Of a stretch of 64,000 bases of DNA, positions 1-8,392 are shown piece after piece. A program made the position numbers and the translations under genes. The notes under the pieces are model-generated. The model made no database searches. It saw nothing but the letters and a program-made list of their open reading frames with translations, and was not told where the DNA came from. Every line of letters starts with the position of its first letter. Position 1 is the stretch's first letter. Source of the DNA: Flavobacterium panacis (GTDB taxonomy: Bacteria; Bacteroidota; Bacteroidia; Flavobacteriales; Flavobacteriaceae); the NCBI RefSeq assembly GCF_024649945.1, contig NZ_JANKMS010000013.1:1-64000 (forward strand), read 5' to 3'.

Positions 1-2
1 AT

Positions 3-75
<73 letters not shown>

Positions 76-139
76 CTAAAAAATCCAAACATTTTTTGTT
101 TCGATTTTTAGTCAAAAATAAATATTTTTTGATTTTTAT

Positions 140-170
140 TTGTTTTAAAAATTAATTTATTTATATTTGC
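140..170 (+). promoter_or_regulatory. Bacteroidota-type promoter of the second tRNA-Gly
   Basis: TTTG (140-143), a 19-nt spacer and TATATTTG (163-170) match the Bacteroidota housekeeping consensus TTTG-N19-TAnnTTTG exactly. The predicted transcript would start around 176, a few bases before the mature tRNA. It implies the second tRNA copy has its own promoter rather than relying on read-through from the first. Confidence 0.8.
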
Positions 171-181
171 ACCCTGTTAAT

Positions 182-254
<73 letters not shown>

Positions 255-258
255 CTTT

Positions 259-289
259 AAAAGCCTCAAACATTGTTTGAGGCTTTTTT
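259..289 (+). terminator. Rho-independent terminator after tRNA-Gly
   Basis: A 10-bp perfect stem (261-270 with 276-285), a 5-nt loop and a T-run up to 289 immediately follow the second tRNA-Gly. Confidence 0.85.
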
Positions 290-390
290 GTTTTTATTTA
301 TTTTAAACCATATAAGTGATATAAGAAATTGTAAGTTTTTTTTAAGCTTAGATTTTAATTGAACTTATATTGCTTATATGGTTTCAAAAA

Positions 391-1098
391 TTATTTCAGA
401 TTGCTCAAGTCACTTTCTGGTTCTAATTCGATTGGATTTTCGTTTTGTTTAAATAAACGTGCAGATAAATCTCCTTTAAGTGTTATTTTTTCTCCCTTAA
501 CTTCTAGCCAGCTTCCTTCTCTTAGGCCTAAAACAGGAATTGTATTAAAAGCATGGAATTCTTTGATTCTGGTTTCGCGTGTTTCTCCCATGTGTTTAGA
601 TTGTAAGTCGGCATCTAAATAATGCGGATTTAAATTGAATGGAATTAATCCTAATGTCTGAAAACTTGGCGGGTAGATAATGGGCATGTCATTAGTAGTT
701 TGCATTGAGAGTCCGCAAATATTACTTCCTGCGCTCGATCCAAGGTATGGTGTTCCATTTTTTACAGTTTCAGAAAGTAACTGCATAATATTGTTTTTGT
801 AAAGCTGAGTAACTAATAAAAAAGTGTTTCCGCCTCCTGTGAAAATTCCTTCTGCATTTTTTACTGCGTCTTGCGGATTTTCAAATTCATGAATCCCTTT
901 TACTTTTATGTTGATGCTAGAAAATACCTCTGCTGCTTTTTGAGTGTATTCCTCATGTGATATCCCGCTAGGACGTGCATAGGGAATAAATAATAGGGTT
1001 TTGCAATTTTTGAAATGCGATTGTAGAGTAGGTAAAATATATTCTAAATAATTGCCTCCGTGCAAAGTTGAGGTACTTGCAATAATAATACTTTTCAT
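391..1098 (-). CDS. pepE: Dipeptidase E (peptidase family S51)
   Basis: This 235-residue protein matches the usual length of PepE, a cytoplasmic serine peptidase that in characterised members cleaves Asp-X dipeptides. The nucleophile elbow GSSAGSN is visible at about residues 120-126, with Ser122 as the likely nucleophile. The preceding TGGGNT stretch and the NPHYLDAD stretch, which carries the likely catalytic His, are conserved family blocks. No signal peptide is present. It is a single gene, transcribed toward the tRNA genes and divergent from the secreted-protein cluster at 1263. Assignment is by motif reading and is fairly secure at family level. Confidence 0.85.
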   Translation of the reverse strand: MKSIIIASTSTLHGGNYLEYILPTLQSHFKNCKTLLFIPYARPSGISHEEYTQKAAEVFSSINIKVKGIHEFENPQDAVKNAEGIFTGGGNTFLLVTQLYKNNIMQLLSETVKNGTPYLGSSAGSNICGLSMQTTNDMPIIYPPSFQTLGLIPFNLNPHYLDADLQSKHMGETRETRIKEFHAFNTIPVLGLREGSWLEVKGEKITLKGDLSARLFKQNENPIELEPESDLSNLK

Positions 1099-1262
1099 GA
1101 TTTTTTTAACTCAAATTTTGATGTATAAAGATATTAAAAACTCTTTTTTGTGAATGATTTTTGAGATTTTAATTAACATATTTTTACCAACTCATTAGTA
1201 TTAAATTTGGATGAGATTAAGATATTTTTACCGTTTTAAGAATTTTTTTAAATTATCTCATT

Positions 1263-2030
1263 TTGTTTCAAAAAATCACATGTTTTTTAGTTGTTATGGT
1301 GAGTCATACATGTTTGTGTCAAACTCAGGATCGTTCTGTTTTGAATGGTAAAGTAGTTTCGAATACTTCAAACATGGAAGGTATTTATGTTATTAATGCT
1401 CAAACAGAAGAAACAGTAACTACAGATGTTTCCGGAACTTTTTCGATTTTAGCAAAACCAGATGATGTGCTGGTTTTTTCTTCAATCAGTTTTAAGGAGA
1501 AAAGGATTATGTTGAAGGCTGAAGATTTTTTAAATATTAATTTTTCTGTAAGGCTTACTATGGTAATGCACGAGCTGCAAGAAGTTGTGATTAAGAGATA
1601 TGATAATATTAATGCCGAAAATTTAGGGATAATTCCAAATGGGCAAAAAAAATATACTGCGGCAGAAAGAAAATTACAGACAGCAACTGCTTTAAACGCT
1701 ACAGCAAATGCCGGAACCATGGCAGGTGGATCTGTTTCTGCTGATCCATTGCTGAATTTTTTCTCAGGAAGAACTGCTATGCTGAAAAAGGAAGTTGCGG
1801 TAGAGAAAAAGGAGTTTTTTATGAGGCTTTTGGAGAATATGTTTAGTTTGGATCACTTTATTGACCGATTGAAAATTCCAGCAGAATATGTCAAAGGCTT
1901 TGAATATTATGCTGTAGAAAATGAAAAATTTACAGTGATTTTAAATTCTAAAAATAAAACTTCAACAGAATTTCTTTTAGGAGAATTGGCGGTTAAGTAT
2001 AAAGAAATTATTGCGAGTGAGAATAAGTAA
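1263..2030 (+). CDS. Secreted protein with carboxypeptidase-regulatory-like domain
   Basis: The N-terminus has a hydrophobic signal peptide ending near CLCQ. The following residues (about 28-110) look like the beta-sandwich found in CarboxypepD_reg-like proteins: a GKV start, a DVSGTFSI turn and LQEVVI at the end. The C-terminal half carries NLGIIPNGQKKYTAAERK and SGRTAMLKKEVAVEKKE, which recur nearly unchanged in the next gene, so the two are tandem paralogues. No ATG fits: the start used is TTG at 1263, giving a good signal peptide, while an internal ATG would remove half of it. A possible -7 element (TAAATTTG, 1202-1209) lies upstream. Function is unknown; an envelope role is inferred. Confidence 0.7.
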   Translation: MFQKITCFLVVMVSHTCLCQTQDRSVLNGKVVSNTSNMEGIYVINAQTEETVTTDVSGTFSILAKPDDVLVFSSISFKEKRIMLKAEDFLNINFSVRLTMVMHELQEVVIKRYDNINAENLGIIPNGQKKYTAAERKLQTATALNATANAGTMAGGSVSADPLLNFFSGRTAMLKKEVAVEKKEFFMRLLENMFSLDHFIDRLKIPAEYVKGFEYYAVENEKFTVILNSKNKTSTEFLLGELAVKYKEIIASENK

Positions 2031-2745
2031 ATTGATATTGGTTATTGTGTTGTTTGTTTTTGTTCAAATTGGTTTTGGGCAAAAAAACGATTCAAAGCAG
2101 ATTGTAGGGAAAGTACTGGAGCAGTCTGTTCCGATTGAGGGAGTGAATATTATTAATAATACGACTCAGTTGGCAACAGTTTCAGATTCTGATGGTAATT
2201 TTTTGATTACTGCTAAAGAAGGCGAGGTTTTGGTTTTTTCTGCTGTAAATCTGGAGCCGCTTAAACGTAGAATTACTTCAGCAGATTTCTATCCAAATTT
2301 GCTTGTTGCAAAAATGATTGCTAAAGAAGTGGAATTAAAGGAGGTGGTTGTAAATGAAAATGCCAATATTACAGCTGAAAACTTAGGGATTATTCCGTAC
2401 GGACAAAAGAAATATACACCGGCAGAACGAAAAGTTTATACGGCGACGTCTACTTCTGTAGATAAACTTTTAAATGCAATGTCGGGTCGTACTGCAATGT
2501 TGAAAAAAGAGGTGAATGTGGAGAAAAAAGAAGCTCTTTTTAGAAAACTAGAGTATCTTTTTGAAGAGAATTATTACACAGATAGATTGCGAATTCCTGT
2601 TGATGATATTAAAGGATTTCAATTATTTTGTGTGGATGATGCTGATTTTGCTGTATCTTTGAATACTAAAAACAAAACAATGAGTATGTTTTTAATCACA
2701 GATCTAGCAAGAAAATATCTAACAATTCTCGAAAATGAAAAATAA
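2017..2745 (+). CDS. Secreted protein, paralogue of the preceding gene
   Basis: It shares the architecture of the gene at 1263: a signal peptide ending near GFGQ, a beta-sandwich regulatory-like domain, then the conserved NLGIIPYGQKKYTPAERK and SGRTAMLKKEVNVEKKE blocks. It overlaps the end of the upstream gene, indicating one transcript. GTG at 2017 is chosen because it gives a compact basic N-region followed by the hydrophobic core; TTG at 2011 or 2032 are alternatives. Non-ATG starts in two neighbouring paralogues suggest modest, coupled translation. Molecular function is not known. Confidence 0.7.
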   Translation: MRISKLILVIVLFVFVQIGFGQKNDSKQIVGKVLEQSVPIEGVNIINNTTQLATVSDSDGNFLITAKEGEVLVFSAVNLEPLKRRITSADFYPNLLVAKMIAKEVELKEVVVNENANITAENLGIIPYGQKKYTPAERKVYTATSTSVDKLLNAMSGRTAMLKKEVNVEKKEALFRKLEYLFEENYYTDRLRIPVDDIKGFQLFCVDDADFAVSLNTKNKTMSMFLITDLARKYLTILENEK

Positions 2746-3490
2746 ATTAGGAGTACTCGTTGTCTGCTTATTTTGTCAAATTATTTTAGGACAAAACGGT
2801 TCAAGGAAACCATTACACGGTCAGGTTATAAATGATTTTTTAACTATTGAAAGTGGTTATGTAATGAATGTCAATGCCAATGTAAGAACATTTATTGGTT
2901 CTGGTGGTTTGTTTGATATCATGGCGCGGCCAAAAGATACATTGTTGTTTTCTGGATTAGCTTTTCAGTCAAAAAAAATTGTTCTTACAGAAAAAGATTG
3001 TGCTGATATTTTATTTAAAGCAAAATTGGATTTAGTTAATAATGAGCTTAAAGAGGTTGTAGTTCATAAAGAATTAAAAGTAAAATCTTTAGGAGGTGGT
3101 TCTCAGGGTGTTGTAGATATGCAGTTTGAGGATGATAAGCAATCAACGGCTAAAAATAATGCAATGCTTTCTGATCAGACTATTAAATACGGAATGGATT
3201 TTGTCCGTATTTTTAAAGATGTTAAAAAGCTTTTAAGTAAAAAAGAAGATATAAAAGAAGAAGAAGTAACAGATATAGCTTTTGTAGAATATGCTAAAGA
3301 CAATTTTACAAAAGATTTCTATACCAAAACATTAAATCTTAAAGAGGATGAAATTGAATTGTTTCTAATGTACTGTTCAAACGATCCGCACTCTAGACAA
3401 ATGGTTGATCCTGATCAAAAATTTCAATTAATAGATTTTATGATCAACAAGAATAAAGAATTTAAGAAAGTGGCTGCTGCTAAGAAATGA
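2735..3490 (+). CDS. Secreted protein with degenerate regulatory-like domain
   Basis: A signal peptide (about residues 1-19, ending ILGQ) precedes a domain alignable with those of the two upstream paralogues (GQVIN, then LLFSGLAFQSKKI, then LKEVVVHKEL). The C-terminal half is different: it is helical and rich in Lys, Asp and Glu, and it lacks the NLGIIP block. It overlaps the previous gene by 11 bp. Its first 17 bases are identical to those of the next gene (both begin MKNKLG). It looks like the third member of a tandem family that has diverged. No enzymatic motif was seen. Confidence 0.68.
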   Translation: MKNKLGVLVVCLFCQIILGQNGSRKPLHGQVINDFLTIESGYVMNVNANVRTFIGSGGLFDIMARPKDTLLFSGLAFQSKKIVLTEKDCADILFKAKLDLVNNELKEVVVHKELKVKSLGGGSQGVVDMQFEDDKQSTAKNNAMLSDQTIKYGMDFVRIFKDVKKLLSKKEDIKEEEVTDIAFVEYAKDNFTKDFYTKTLNLKEDEIELFLMYCSNDPHSRQMVDPDQKFQLIDFMINKNKEFKKVAAAKK

Positions 3491-3993
3491 AAAATAAATT
3501 AGGTTGCTGTCTGTTGGCAGTTTTGTTTGTGTTGTCTTCGGCATTTACCTTTCATAAGTTTTATGTAGGTGTTTTTCAGGTGAATTATGCTTCTGAGAAA
3601 AAAATGCTCCAAATTACTTCCCGCATTTTTATTGATGATTTGAATAATGCGATGGAAAAGAAATACCACAAGAAGACTTTTGTTGGAACAAGCAAAGAAA
3701 CACAGGCAGATGTAGATTTATTGAAAAAATATCTTTCTGAAAACTTCTCTATTAAAGTTAATGGACAATCTAAAGAAATAACTTTTCTTTCTAAAGAAGT
3801 CGAAGCAGACGATGTTTTGGTTTGTTATTCAAGAATTAAGAATATTGAGAAGTTTAAAACTCTGGAAATTTTAAATAGTGTTTTGTTAGATTGGAATTCA
3901 GAACAGCAAAACATTACACATATTACAGCATTTAACACCAAAAAGAGTGTTCTCTTTACGGAATCTTCAAGAAAAGAAGTGTTAAAGTATTAA
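3487..3993 (+). CDS. DUF6702-like secreted protein
   Basis: This is a 168-residue protein with a signal peptide (about 1-24, ending AFTFHKF). A FYVGVFQVNYASEKKMLQITSRIFIDDLNNAM stretch (cited only by position, about 25-57) resembles small envelope proteins of the DUF6702 type often found next to M1 peptidases in Flavobacteriaceae. It starts within the stop of the upstream gene (ATGA overlap) and is followed 65 bp later by an M1 peptidase. The family assignment is from memory of that context and sequence style. The biochemical role is unknown. Confidence 0.6.
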   Translation: MKNKLGCCLLAVLFVLSSAFTFHKFYVGVFQVNYASEKKMLQITSRIFIDDLNNAMEKKYHKKTFVGTSKETQADVDLLKKYLSENFSIKVNGQSKEITFLSKEVEADDVLVCYSRIKNIEKFKTLEILNSVLLDWNSEQQNITHITAFNTKKSVLFTESSRKEVLKY

Positions 3994-4058
3994 TGAGTGT
4001 GGAAAAATATGGTTTTAATTGTTATTTTCACCACCTGATAAATTACCAATAAATTTTT

Positions 4059-6302
4059 ATGAAAAAAATTTCATTATTATTGCTTTTCCCTGCCATGTTA
4101 ATTGCACAGGAAAAAGCAGCAACCACACCTGTAAGGCAGCAGGGCAAATACGATACAAATAAATTTAGTCAAATGTATGATTTACTGGCGACTCCAAATA
4201 TGTTTCGTACTGCTTCAGGTGCGCCTGGACCAGCTTATTACCAACAACAAGCAGATTACAAGATTGATGTTGAGCTGGATGATAAAAATTCAAAATTAAC
4301 GGGGTCTGAAACTATAACGTACAGTAATAATTCTCCTGATAGTTTGGAATATTTATGGGTACAGCTGGATCAAAATCAAGCCAGAGCAAACGGACAGACT
4401 TCGTTGGCTGAAGGGGAAAAAATCAATCAGGTTTTACCGCTTGAAGGGTTTTCTTCTAAGTATTTAAAGAAAGATCTAGAACGTGGATTTAATATTGAGC
4501 AGGTTAAAGATGCAAAGGGAAATGCATTATCCTATACGATCAATGAAACGATGATGCGTATTAACCTGACTTCTCCTTTAAAACCAGGTGAAAAAATATC
4601 GTTCTCTATAAAATGGTGGTACAATATCAATAATTATAGAAAAGAAGGCGGACGTTCAGGATATGAGTTGTTCGAAAAAGATGGCAACAAACTTTATGTA
4701 ATTGCTCAGTTCTATCCAAGAATGGCGGTTTATAATGATGTAGAAGGTTGGCAAAACATGCAGTTCTGGGGAAGCGGAGAGTTTGCTCTTCCTTTTGGAA
4801 ACTTTGATGTAAATATTACTGTTCCTGCAGATCACGTAATTGATGCCACAGGAGAATTAATGAATAGAAGTGAAGTTTTTACAGCAGAACAGGTAAAAAG
4901 ATACGAGCAGGCTCAAAAATCATTTGATAAACCTGTAGTTATTGTGACTCAGGCAGAAGCTGAAGCAGCTGAAAAAGGTTTTTCTGAAAAGAAAAAAACA
5001 TGGAAATTCAGCGCTAAAAATGTTCGTGATTTCGGAATTGCTTCATCAAGAAAATTCATTTATGATGCGATGGCTGTGAAATTGAACAATAAAGTGGTTA
5101 TGGCAGAATCGGTTTATCCGAAAGAAGCAAATCCGCTTTGGGGAGAAACTTCAACTATGACGGTTGCTCATACTTTAAAAAGTTATTCAGCACATACATT
5201 CGATTATCCTTATCCAAAAGCAGTTTCAGTTTCTGCAGAAGATCAAGGAATGGAATATCCGATGATTTGTTGGAATTATGGACGTCCGGATGAAAATGGC
5301 GTAACAAGCAAAGAAGTTAAAAACGGAATGATTGGTGTTGTTATCCATGAAGTGGGACACAACTTTTTCCCAATGATTGTAAATTCTGATGAGCGTCAAT
5401 GGACTTGGATGGATGAAGGTTTGAATTCATTTTTAGAATATATAGCAGAACAGGAATTAGATCCGAATTTCCCTTCGAGAAGAGGTCCGGCAAAAAACAT
5501 TGTTCCGTACATGAGTGGAGATCAAAAGTTTTTGGAGCCAATTATGTCTAATTCTGAGACGATTCATCAATTTGGAAACAATGCTTACGGAAAACCTGCT
5601 ACAGGTCTTAATATTTTAAGAGAAGTAGTTATGGGAAGAGAATTGTTTGATTATGCTTTTAAAACGTATGCCAACAGATGGAAATTCAAACATCCAACTC
5701 CTGAAGATTTCTTTAGAACAATGGAAGATGCTTCTGCAGTAGATTTGGATTGGTTCTGGAGAGGTTGGTTTTACTCAACTGATTTTGTAGATATCGGAAT
5801 TAAAGAAGTAAAACAATATTATGTTTCGGATACGCCAACTACAGATATTAAAGATGTAAAAGTTAGAAAAGGACGTTTTGGATATGAAAAAGGACCTTTT
5901 GTTTATTTGGTTTCAGGAGATAATACGGAAGTAAATCAATCTAAGAAAAAAGCTTTAAAAATTGAAGATTTCAAGCCTTTGGCAGATTATGTAGATCAAA
6001 CTTTTACGGCTGAAGAAAAAGCAAGCATTAAATCACCTAAATATTTCTACGAAGTAGAATTTAATAAACCAGGTGGAATGATTATGCCAATTTTAGTTGA
6101 GATTACTTATGAAGATGGTTCTAAAGATAATTACAAATATCCGGCACAAATCTGGAGAAAAAGTAATGAAACTGCCAAAAAAGTATATGCTACAACTAAA
6201 GCAATTAAGAGTATTCAAATAGATCCTAAATTGTTAACGGCAGATATTGATGTTACTAATAATTCATGGCCGAAAGTAGAAACAAAATCAAAATTTGAAT
6301 AA
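4059..6302 (+). CDS. M1-family zinc metallopeptidase
   Basis: At 747 residues this is a secreted aminopeptidase-like protein. A signal peptide (about 1-16, ending LIAQ) is followed by the N-terminal beta-sandwich. GMEYPM (about residue 395) stands in the position of the M1 substrate-binding GxMEN loop. The zinc motif HEVGH (430-434) and the third ligand Glu453 follow with the classic 18-residue spacing, so the active site looks intact. The protein probably trims N-terminal residues from peptides in the periplasm or at the cell surface; the substrate is not readable. It is followed by a strong terminator. Confidence 0.85.
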   Translation: MKKISLLLLFPAMLIAQEKAATTPVRQQGKYDTNKFSQMYDLLATPNMFRTASGAPGPAYYQQQADYKIDVELDDKNSKLTGSETITYSNNSPDSLEYLWVQLDQNQARANGQTSLAEGEKINQVLPLEGFSSKYLKKDLERGFNIEQVKDAKGNALSYTINETMMRINLTSPLKPGEKISFSIKWWYNINNYRKEGGRSGYELFEKDGNKLYVIAQFYPRMAVYNDVEGWQNMQFWGSGEFALPFGNFDVNITVPADHVIDATGELMNRSEVFTAEQVKRYEQAQKSFDKPVVIVTQAEAEAAEKGFSEKKKTWKFSAKNVRDFGIASSRKFIYDAMAVKLNNKVVMAESVYPKEANPLWGETSTMTVAHTLKSYSAHTFDYPYPKAVSVSAEDQGMEYPMICWNYGRPDENGVTSKEVKNGMIGVVIHEVGHNFFPMIVNSDERQWTWMDEGLNSFLEYIAEQELDPNFPSRRGPAKNIVPYMSGDQKFLEPIMSNSETIHQFGNNAYGKPATGLNILREVVMGRELFDYAFKTYANRWKFKHPTPEDFFRTMEDASAVDLDWFWRGWFYSTDFVDIGIKEVKQYYVSDTPTTDIKDVKVRKGRFGYEKGPFVYLVSGDNTEVNQSKKKALKIEDFKPLADYVDQTFTAEEKASIKSPKYFYEVEFNKPGGMIMPILVEITYEDGSKDNYKYPAQIWRKSNETAKKVYATTKAIKSIQIDPKLLTADIDVTNNSWPKVETKSKFE

Positions 6303-6323
6303 AAAGAAATAAAATTATACTGG

Positions 6324-6367
6324 AAAGTTCATCAGGTTTTAAAAAGCCAGATGAACTTTTTCTTTTT
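6324..6367 (+). terminator. Terminator after the M1 peptidase gene
   Basis: A 13-bp stem with one mismatch (6324-6336 with 6347-6359) is followed by a T-rich tract, 22 bp after the stop codon. Confidence 0.8.
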
Positions 6368-6427
6368 GTAAATGTATTTTAAAGGACTTTTTAAGTTAAT
6401 TTTAAAACTCAACGCTGCAAAATTTAA

Positions 6428-6435
6428 TATCTTTG
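6428..6435 (+). promoter_or_regulatory. -7 element upstream of the TatA-like gene
   Basis: TATCTTTG matches TAnnTTTG. No clear TTTG is seen 19 nt upstream. A transcript starting near 6441 could not include the in-frame ATG at 6372, which supports the downstream start at 6456. Confidence 0.6.
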
Positions 6436-6455
6436 CGACAACAAAAATTAAAGTT

Positions 6456-6803
6456 ATGTTTGGTATAGGAGGAGGAGAATTAGTTTTTATACTGTTTATA
6501 GTACTAATGCTTTTTGGTTCAGATAAAGTGCCGGAAATCGCTCGTACAATGGGTAAAGCTATGGCTCAGTTAAAAAATGCAACTAATGATATTAAAAGTG
6601 AAATTCAAAAAGGAGCAGAGGCAAATGGTCTTGACTCAAAATCTTTGAATGATATTACTGGAAATATCAATGCAGAGATTAATAATGCAAAATCGAATTT
6701 GCTTGGAGATACAGGAAATCTCTTAGGTGATACTACAAATGAAATCGAAAAAGTGAAGGAAGATATTGATTCTCTTTCTGGTCCTATTAAACGCCAAAGA
6801 TAA
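6456..6803 (+). CDS. tatA: TatA/TatE-family twin-arginine translocase subunit
   Basis: The N-terminus is one short membrane helix (GELVFILFIVLMLFG, about residues 7-21). It is followed by the TatA hinge and amphipathic helix FGSDKVPEIARTMGKAM, then a long polar tail. These proteins oligomerise in the inner membrane to pass folded twin-arginine substrates delivered by TatBC. The reading frame extends up to 6372, but the start at 6456 places the TM helix at the N-terminus and lies just after the -7 element. No tatB or tatC lies nearby. The C-terminal tail carries a repeated LLGDT motif. It ends in a 1-bp overlap with the next gene. Confidence 0.85.
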   Translation: MFGIGGGELVFILFIVLMLFGSDKVPEIARTMGKAMAQLKNATNDIKSEIQKGAEANGLDSKSLNDITGNINAEINNAKSNLLGDTGNLLGDTTNEIEKVKEDIDSLSGPIKRQR

Positions 6804-7366
6804 TGCTTGAAACAATAAAGGAGTTAGATACAAATCTATTAATATATCTTAACGGATTAGGTTCTGAAACATACGATAAACTTTGGCTTATTATTACCCA
6901 GCAATTGTATTGGACGCCATTTTTTATATTTCTTTTCTATCTTATATATAAAAAGATAGGAGGCAAACAAACACTGTATCTTTTACTCTTTATAGCTATT
7001 TTGATTGCTTTTACAGATCAAACTTGTAATTTATTCAAACATACTTTTCAGCGTTTACGCCCTTGCAATGATCCAGAAGTAAACACAATTATAAGAGTGG
7101 TGCAGGAAAGAAAATCTTTTAGTTTTTTCTCTGGACATGCAGCAAATACAATGGCTGTTGCGACTTTTTTATTTTTGGTTTTAAGACGTTATTTTAAATA
7201 TTTAGGCTTCTTGTTCTTATGGCCTTTAATTTTTGCTTACAGCCGAATTTATTTAGGTTTGCATTTTCCAGGTGATATTCTGGCAGGGTATTTCTTTGGA
7301 GCACTTTTTGGATTCTTAATCTATTTGGTTTACAAAAGGCTAAAACCGCAATACTTTCCAGGATAG
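6803..7366 (+). CDS. PAP2-family membrane phosphatase
   Basis: This 187-residue protein has about five membrane helices and all three phosphatase signature blocks. KHTFQRLRP (about 76-84) is block 1, SFFSGHA with its catalytic-type His is block 2, and SRIYLGLHFPGD is block 3. Family members remove phosphate from lipid phosphates such as undecaprenyl pyrophosphate or phosphatidic acid at the membrane face. The precise substrate cannot be read here. The ATG overlaps the stop of the TatA-like gene by one base, so the two are probably co-translated. The family call is secure. Confidence 0.85.
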   Translation: MLETIKELDTNLLIYLNGLGSETYDKLWLIITQQLYWTPFFIFLFYLIYKKIGGKQTLYLLLFIAILIAFTDQTCNLFKHTFQRLRPCNDPEVNTIIRVVQERKSFSFFSGHAANTMAVATFLFLVLRRYFKYLGFLFLWPLIFAYSRIYLGLHFPGDILAGYFFGALFGFLIYLVYKRLKPQYFPG

Positions 7367-7380
7367 TTTTTTTTGGAGGC

Positions 7381-7625
7381 TGCTAAGGTTCTGAGATACT
7401 GAGGTTCTAAGTTTTTTAGCTTGATGTAAATTTTAATGAGTTGTCTTCAGTTTTAGCTGGATACATATAATATTGATCTAAAGAAAAGGCTTTAGCCAAA
7501 ATACAGTTGCGTATTTGGCTAAAGCCTTTTTTTAATTTTATCTAGAAATCTCCAGCTAAAGCTGGAGGCAACTCAAAGTATTATATATTATTAAATCAAG
7601 TTTTAAAACTTAGAATCTTAAAAAA
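7381..7625. repeat. Nested three-layer inverted repeat, REP-like
   Basis: This gene-free stretch is three palindromes inside one another. The outer arms share TTCTAAGTTTT (7404-7414, and its complement at about 7604-7614). The middle arms (7438-7461 and 7551-7574) share GAGTTG..TCAG..TTAGCTGGA with a few differences; the right arm also contains the self-palindrome CTCCAGCTAAAGCTGGAG (7550-7567). The inner arms form the terminator listed separately. It separates the + strand PAP2 gene from a convergent gene. The organisation is seen directly; calling it REP-like is inference. Confidence 0.7.
7484..7533. terminator. Bidirectional terminator between convergent genes
   Basis: A 21-bp perfect stem (7484-7504 with 7511-7531) and a 6-nt loop sit between an A-run and a T-run, so it can work on both strands for the converging PAP2 and PhyH genes. 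Confidence 0.8.
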
Positions 7626-7627
7626 AA

Positions 7628-8365
7628 TCAATTCAGAACTGTTTTTTCACTCCATTCTAATCCATTTGGAAGTTGTTGCTTGCTAAATTCGATATGAATA
7701 ACTCTTCTTCGTTCATTGTTTGTAGTTTTGTTTGATGCATGAAATAATAGTGGTTTCATGATCATAATACCGCCTTTTTCAACTTCACAAATTGTTTCTT
7801 TTTCATTTTCAAAATCGAGATTCTCAATTCTCAAAATTCCTTTAGAATGTGAATTATTGATAACCTTTAAAGCTCCGTTTTCTTTAGTGGTTTTGTCAAT
7901 ATGAATTCTGATAGTAAAATTATTTTCCAATATTTCAGTAGGAGGCTGAACCGCAAACTGATTTTGTTTTACTGTCCAGTTTTCAAAATTTTCAATTTCC
8001 ATTTTTTGATCAACAGAAATCGTTAAATCCTGATGATACGCTACAAACCAATTCGATTTTTCGGGTTTGTCAAAATAAATTGATTTGGTTATAAAATATC
8101 CTTTTCCAAAATTAGACTCAATAATTTCCTTTAGGTTTTCATTAAAAATAAAATCTAAAGTTTCTGGTATTTCTTTATGAAATTGCCTGATAGCAAATAA
8201 ATCCTGAGATTTTCTGAAAGTAGCATTTTCCTGATTGTTTGCTGTTTTGCTTTCAATCAATGCAATTATATTTTCGATTTCATTTGTTGTAAAAACATTA
8301 TTTATTATCGAAAATCCTTCGTTGTCTATCTGATTTGAATAAGTCATTTTGATTGTTTTGGGCAT
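7628..8365 (-). CDS. Phytanoyl-CoA dioxygenase (PhyH)-family protein
   Basis: This 245-residue protein shows the facial triad of Fe(II)/2-oxoglutarate oxygenases. AYHQDLTI supplies the first His and Asp (about residues 114-116), LFHAS supplies the distal His (about 213), and RRRVIHIEF supplies the Arg expected to bind 2-oxoglutarate. The family hydroxylates diverse small molecules; the substrate is unknown. It starts 27 bp after the O-methyltransferase stop on the same strand, so the two are probably one operon. A second ATG six codons in is an alternative start. Confidence 0.8.
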   Translation of the reverse strand: MPKTIKMTYSNQIDNEGFSIINNVFTTNEIENIIALIESKTANNQENATFRKSQDLFAIRQFHKEIPETLDFIFNENLKEIIESNFGKGYFITKSIYFDKPEKSNWFVAYHQDLTISVDQKMEIENFENWTVKQNQFAVQPPTEILENNFTIRIHIDKTTKENGALKVINNSHSKGILRIENLDFENEKETICEVEKGGIMIMKPLLFHASNKTTNNERRRVIHIEFSKQQLPNGLEWSEKTVLN

Positions 8366-8392
8366 GAAAAACTTAGAAACTTAAAATCTAAA

